Below, in pieces: positions 7,882 to 10,486 of a stretch of DNA of 10,486 nucleotides (positions are counted from its first letter, which is position 1; each line of letters begins with the position of its first letter). Below the pieces are notes generated by a model, which made no database searches, was not told the origin of the DNA, and worked only from the letters and a program-made list of their open reading frames with translations. The DNA comes from Acidovorax delafieldii (GTDB taxonomy: Bacteria; Pseudomonadota; Gammaproteobacteria; Burkholderiales; Burkholderiaceae_C), in NCBI GenBank assembly GCA_002327945.1, contig DCVY01000096.1:5812-16297 (forward strand), given 5' to 3'. The position numbers were made by a program, and so were the translations under genes.

Positions 7882-7917
7882 AATCTGCCACGGCCCCAAA
7901 TCCAGCGGCCGCCGCAT

Positions 7918-8967
7918 TCAGCGCAAATGCGGAGCGGCAGGGGCTGCCAGGGCTTTGGCCACACCCCCGCCCATCGCCGCAGCGAAACGCTTGGCCAGGC
8001 GCTCGGCCACGTTTTCACGGCGCGTGTAGTCGATGATGTCTTCTGCATTGACCACTTCGCGCGCCACAAAGTCGAGGCTGCCCAGTTTGTCGGCCAGGCC
8101 CATCTCGATGGCCTGCTGGCCCGTCCAGAACAGGCCGCTGAAGGTTTCCGGCGTGGGCTTGAGGCGAACGCCCCGCCCGGCTTTCACCACGCCAATGAAC
8201 TGCTGGTGGATCTGGTCGAGCATGGCCTCGGCGTAGGCGCGCTGCTTTTCTGTTTGCGGGCTGAAGGGGTCGAGAAAGCCCTTGTTCGCGCCCGCTGTGA
8301 GCAGGCGGCGCTCCACGCCCAGCTTTTCCATGGTGCCCGTGAATCCGAAGCCATCCATCAGCACGCCAATGCTGCCCACGATGCTGGCCTTGTCCACAAA
8401 GATTTCGTCAGCGGCCGCCGCAATGTAATAGGCGGCCGAGGCGCAGGTCTCTTCCACCACCACATACACAGGCTTGTTGTGCTTGGCCTTCAGGCGCACG
8501 ATTTCGTCGTTGATGATGCCGGCCTGCACCGGGCTGCCACCGGGGGAGTTGATCAGCAGCACCAGCGCCTGCGAGCCTTCATCTTCCAGGGCGCTGCGCA
8601 TGGCTGCCACCACCAGTTCAGCGCTGGCTTCGGTGTCCGAGGCGATCTCGCCCTTGATATCCACCACCGCTGTGTGGGGCGCCGACTTGCTGGGGCCGCT
8701 GGTGCTCTGGTACAGGGCCGCCCAGGCCAACAACAGCGCCACAACCATCCAGGTCAGGCGAAAAAAGAGCTTCCAGCGCCGCGCACTGCGCTGCTCGTCC
8801 AGAGCGGCAAAGGCCAGCTTCTCCAGCGTGGCACGCTCCCAGCCGGGTTCACGCGATGCTTCGCTCACTGGCGATCCTGAATTTGTCGCTGATTGCGCCC
8901 ACAGATCAGGGGCCGGTGATGAATTTTGTCCCAAATCAGCGGGTTCGGTGCGGGTGGGGTCGGTCAT
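7918..8967 (-). CDS. sppA: Membrane-anchored S49 family peptidase (SppA/SohB-like)
   Basis: S49 peptidases cleave signal-peptide remnants and other membrane-associated peptides with a Ser-Lys dyad on the periplasmic side. The 349-residue protein has a polar N-terminal cytoplasmic stretch of about 67 residues, one transmembrane segment (roughly 68-87, LFFRLTWMVVALLLAWAALY) and a single protease domain. That domain shows VVDIKGEIASD, LLINSPGGSPVQAG (137-150), probable nucleophile Ser177 in CASAAYYIAAAAD, SIVGSIGVLMDGFGF, and probable general base Lys229 in AGANKGFLDPFSP. The size fits short SppA/SohB types rather than the double-length E. coli SppA. The residues after Ser177 are Ala-Ala where many family members have Gly-Gly. 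The ATG lies 3 bp past the Rieske gene stop with a weak ribosome binding site, implying coupling. Confidence 0.92.
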   Translation of the reverse strand: MTDPTRTEPADLGQNSSPAPDLWAQSATNSGSPVSEASREPGWERATLEKLAFAALDEQRSARRWKLFFRLTWMVVALLLAWAALYQSTSGPSKSAPHTAVVDIKGEIASDTEASAELVVAAMRSALEDEGSQALVLLINSPGGSPVQAGIINDEIVRLKAKHNKPVYVVVEETCASAAYYIAAAADEIFVDKASIVGSIGVLMDGFGFTGTMEKLGVERRLLTAGANKGFLDPFSPQTEKQRAYAEAMLDQIHQQFIGVVKAGRGVRLKPTPETFSGLFWTGQQAIEMGLADKLGSLDFVAREVVNAEDIIDYTRRENVAERLAKRFAAAMGGGVAKALAAPAAPHLR

Positions 8968-8970
8968 GGG

Positions 8971-9348
8971 TCAGAACTCAGCAGGTTGCAGGTTGTTGGC
9001 AGTATGCCAGTGCACCACCCCGTCCACTTCAGACAGGGCAATCTTCACCAGCCCGCCGCGGCAGGGGCCGCCCGCGCACGCTCCGGTGTCGGGCCGGTAG
9101 GCGGCGCCATGGGTGGCGCAGAGCAGCCACTGGCCGGTGTCGTCAAAAAAACGGTCGGGCTGGTAGTCCATCTCCATGGCCACATGGGTGCACCGGTTCA
9201 CAAAGGCATGGGGCCGCCCCTCGAAGCGGATGGCAAAGGCCCGGCAGGTCTGCCCGGCATACACCACGTCAAAGGGTACGGCCAGATGGCGCTCCCGCAG
9301 ATCGGTGCTGTTGCACAGCGCAATCGCGATGGAGTTGGCGATGGTCAT
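8971..9348 (-). CDS. Small single-domain Rieske [2Fe-2S] protein
   Basis: The 125-residue protein is one Rieske domain. The first ligand pair is Cys53-x-His55 in NRCTHVAMEM and the second is Cys77-x-x-His80 in LLCATHGAAY, followed by a GAC..GPC region. The spacing suits a ferredoxin-type Rieske protein of the kind seen in nitrite reductase small subunits and dioxygenase ferredoxins. There is no signal peptide or membrane segment, so it is probably cytoplasmic, carrying electrons or acting as a redox sensor for an unknown partner. I placed the start at the ATG at 9348, 7 bp after the phosphatase stop. An ATG at 9363 would add five residues (MPDPH) and overlap that gene. Neither start has a good ribosome binding site. 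No oxygenase or reductase is encoded nearby. Confidence 0.9.
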   Translation of the reverse strand: MTIANSIAIALCNSTDLRERHLAVPFDVVYAGQTCRAFAIRFEGRPHAFVNRCTHVAMEMDYQPDRFFDDTGQWLLCATHGAAYRPDTGACAGGPCRGGLVKIALSEVDGVVHWHTANNLQPAEF

Positions 9349-9355
9349 ATGCGGG

Positions 9356-10027
9356 TCAGGCATGGGACAGCAGCCAGTCGTGCAACTCGCGCACCGAGTG
9401 GGCCACATGCAAGGGATTGAGCACCTCGAAGGCTTCGGGCTCGTGGGCGCCATAGCCCACCCCCACGCTGGCGCACCCGGCAGACAGCGCCATCTGCAGG
9501 TCGTGGGTGGTGTCGCCAATCATGAGCAGGCGCTCGGGCGCCACGTCCAACTCGGCCATCAGCTCCTGCAGCATCAGGGGATGGGGTTTGCCGGCCGTTT
9601 CGTCGGCGGTGCGGGAGCTGTCGAACACGCCCTTGAGATGAACCGAGTGCAGCGCCTCGTCCAGGCCCCGGCGGCTCTTGCCGGTGGCCACGGCCAGCAG
9701 ATGGCCTTGCGCCCGCAGGTCGGTCAGCAAGGGCAGCACGCCGGCGAACAGGCTCAGGTCATTCTGGTGCTGCAGGTAGTGGAAACGGTAGCGGTTGTTC
9801 AGCTCGGGGTATTTTTCGGGCGGCACATCGGGCGCCGCATGGGCCAGCGCCGGCGTGAGTGCCATGCCGATCACATAGGCCGCGGCCTGGTCGGTGGGCA
9901 CGGTGCCGCCCACGTCGCGCACCGCCTCCTGGATGCTGCGCACGATGATGGCCGTGGAGTCGAACAGGGTGCCGTCCCAGTCAAAGGCGATCAGGTCAAA
10001 GCGGCGCGGGCGAGAGATGGAGCGCAT
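9356..10027 (-). CDS. gph: HAD-superfamily phosphatase, Gph/phosphoglycolate phosphatase-like
   Basis: The 223-residue protein is a subfamily I HAD hydrolase. Motif I is FDWDGTLFDS with nucleophile Asp16 and acid/base Asp18, motif II is Thr115 in VATGKSRRG, motif III is Lys147 in AGKPHP, and motif IV is GDTTHD (171-176) with Asp172 and Asp176 for Mg2+. The helical cap lies between motifs I and II. The sequence resembles the phosphoglycolate or phosphoserine type of small phosphatase commonly encoded beside rluC in beta- and gammaproteobacteria. The true substrate is uncertain. The ATG at 10027 gives a normal N-terminus and lies 7 bp after the rluC stop. A TTG 11 codons upstream would overlap rluC and is unlikely. 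Confidence 0.9.
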   Translation of the reverse strand: MRSISRPRRFDLIAFDWDGTLFDSTAIIVRSIQEAVRDVGGTVPTDQAAAYVIGMALTPALAHAAPDVPPEKYPELNNRYRFHYLQHQNDLSLFAGVLPLLTDLRAQGHLLAVATGKSRRGLDEALHSVHLKGVFDSSRTADETAGKPHPLMLQELMAELDVAPERLLMIGDTTHDLQMALSAGCASVGVGYGAHEPEAFEVLNPLHVAHSVRELHDWLLSHA

Positions 10028-10034
10028 GGGGCAT

Positions 10035-10486
10035 TCAGGCGGTTGGAGCGAAATCGGCAAGTTCCGGCGGCAGTTCAGCGCTCAGCTGCACGCGCTCGCC
10101 GGTGGCCGGGTGTGTGAACTGTAACCGCCAGGCATGAAGGAACATGCGCCGCATCCCCTGCTTCTGCAGGCGTTTGTTGAGGTCGAAGTCACCATATTTG
10201 TCATCGCCCACGATGGGGTGGCCCTGGCTGGCCAGGTGCACACGGATCTGGTGGGTGCGGCCGGTCTTGATGGTCACCTCCAGCAGGCTCATGGCCGGCA
10301 GGCCTTGCGCCGCACGGGCGGGCAGCACCTGCCGCACCTTGACCAGCGTGATGGAGCGCATGCCTTCGGGATCGTCGGCGGTGGTCACGCGCACGCGGCG
10401 CTCGCCGGCACCGGCGGTGCCTTCCGGCCCCGCCTGCAGGTATTTGTGCAGCGGCTGGTCGATCACCTTCTTGTTGGCGGGCCAGG
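10035..10486 (-). CDS. rluC: 23S rRNA pseudouridine synthase RluC, C-terminal part
   Basis: RluC isomerises uridines 955, 2504 and 2580 of 23S rRNA (E. coli numbering) to pseudouridine. About 150 C-terminal residues are present. The frame stays open to the window edge (WPANKKVIDQPL... at the extreme end), so the gene continues beyond it. The diagnostic stretch TIKTGRTHQIRVHLASQGHP is complete and is followed by IVGDDKYGDFDLNKRL and MRRMFLHAWRLQFTHP. The S4 domain and the RLD motif with the catalytic Asp lie outside the window and cannot be checked. RluD-like relatives share the core, but the GDDKYGDFDLNKRL and MFLHA context favours RluC. It is the first gene seen in the minus-strand run rluC, gph, Rieske, sppA. 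Confidence 0.93.
   Translation of the reverse strand, partial: WPANKKVIDQPLHKYLQAGPEGTAGAGERRVRVTTADDPEGMRSITLVKVRQVLPARAAQGLPAMSLLEVTIKTGRTHQIRVHLASQGHPIVGDDKYGDFDLNKRLQKQGMRRMFLHAWRLQFTHPATGERVQLSAELPPELADFAPTA

Noticed and set aside
7905..7912. GCGGCCGC palindrome near the peptidase stop
   Set aside because: An 8-base palindrome is expected by chance in this GC content and has no further structure around it.
7927..8880. 317-codon open frame opposite the S49 peptidase gene
   Set aside because: The minus-strand frame has intact S49 motifs and a membrane segment, while this one has none.
9176..10117. 313-codon open frame opposite the Rieske and phosphatase genes
   Set aside because: It spans two well-supported genes on the other strand and shows no domain.

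Overview
This window looks like a chromosomal housekeeping segment from a betaproteobacterium, most likely Burkholderiales and probably family Comamonadaceae (Acidovorax-like). The evidence is high GC, the residue-level character of the proteins, the gene order, and a palindromic intergenic repeat of a kind I associate with that family. The taxonomic call is inference from memory, not from a search. All 14 protein genes belong to known families. I do not see an undescribed defence, mobile or biosynthetic system, a CRISPR array, an rRNA or tRNA gene, or an insertion sequence.

Left block (19-6375, all on the minus strand). Read in transcription order this is yceD, rpmF, plsX, fabH, fabD, fabG, acpP, fabF, the classical type II fatty acid synthesis cluster in the same order as in E. 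coli. PlsX makes acyl-phosphate for phospholipid synthesis. FabD makes malonyl-ACP, FabH starts chains, FabG reduces the keto group, AcpP carries the chain and FabF elongates. Control signals split the block into units. There is a near-consensus promoter in front of rpmF, a hairpin plus T-tract between rpmF and plsX, tightly coupled plsX-fabH and fabD-fabG junctions, and a good promoter in front of acpP.

Middle block (6401-7812, plus strand). A Maf/YceF-type nucleotide pyrophosphatase gene starts 25 bp from the yceD start, divergently. It overlaps by 4 bp a gene for a tetrapyrrole-methylase-fold SAM methyltransferase related to RsmI. This pair converges on the right block, and the 105 bp between them carry three tandem hairpin-forming palindromes.

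Right block (7918-10486, minus strand). In transcription order this is rluC (its 5' end lies beyond the window), a gph-like HAD phosphatase, a small single-domain Rieske protein and a membrane-anchored S49 (SppA-like) peptidase. The gaps are 3-7 bp, so it reads as one operon.

Every gap between genes is shorter than 110 bp. The most useful things to check are the regulatory architecture around rpmF, the triple palindrome at 7811-7881, the near-leaderless divergent yceD/maf start region, a small insertion in the methyltransferase, and the Rieske gene lodged between the phosphatase and the peptidase.
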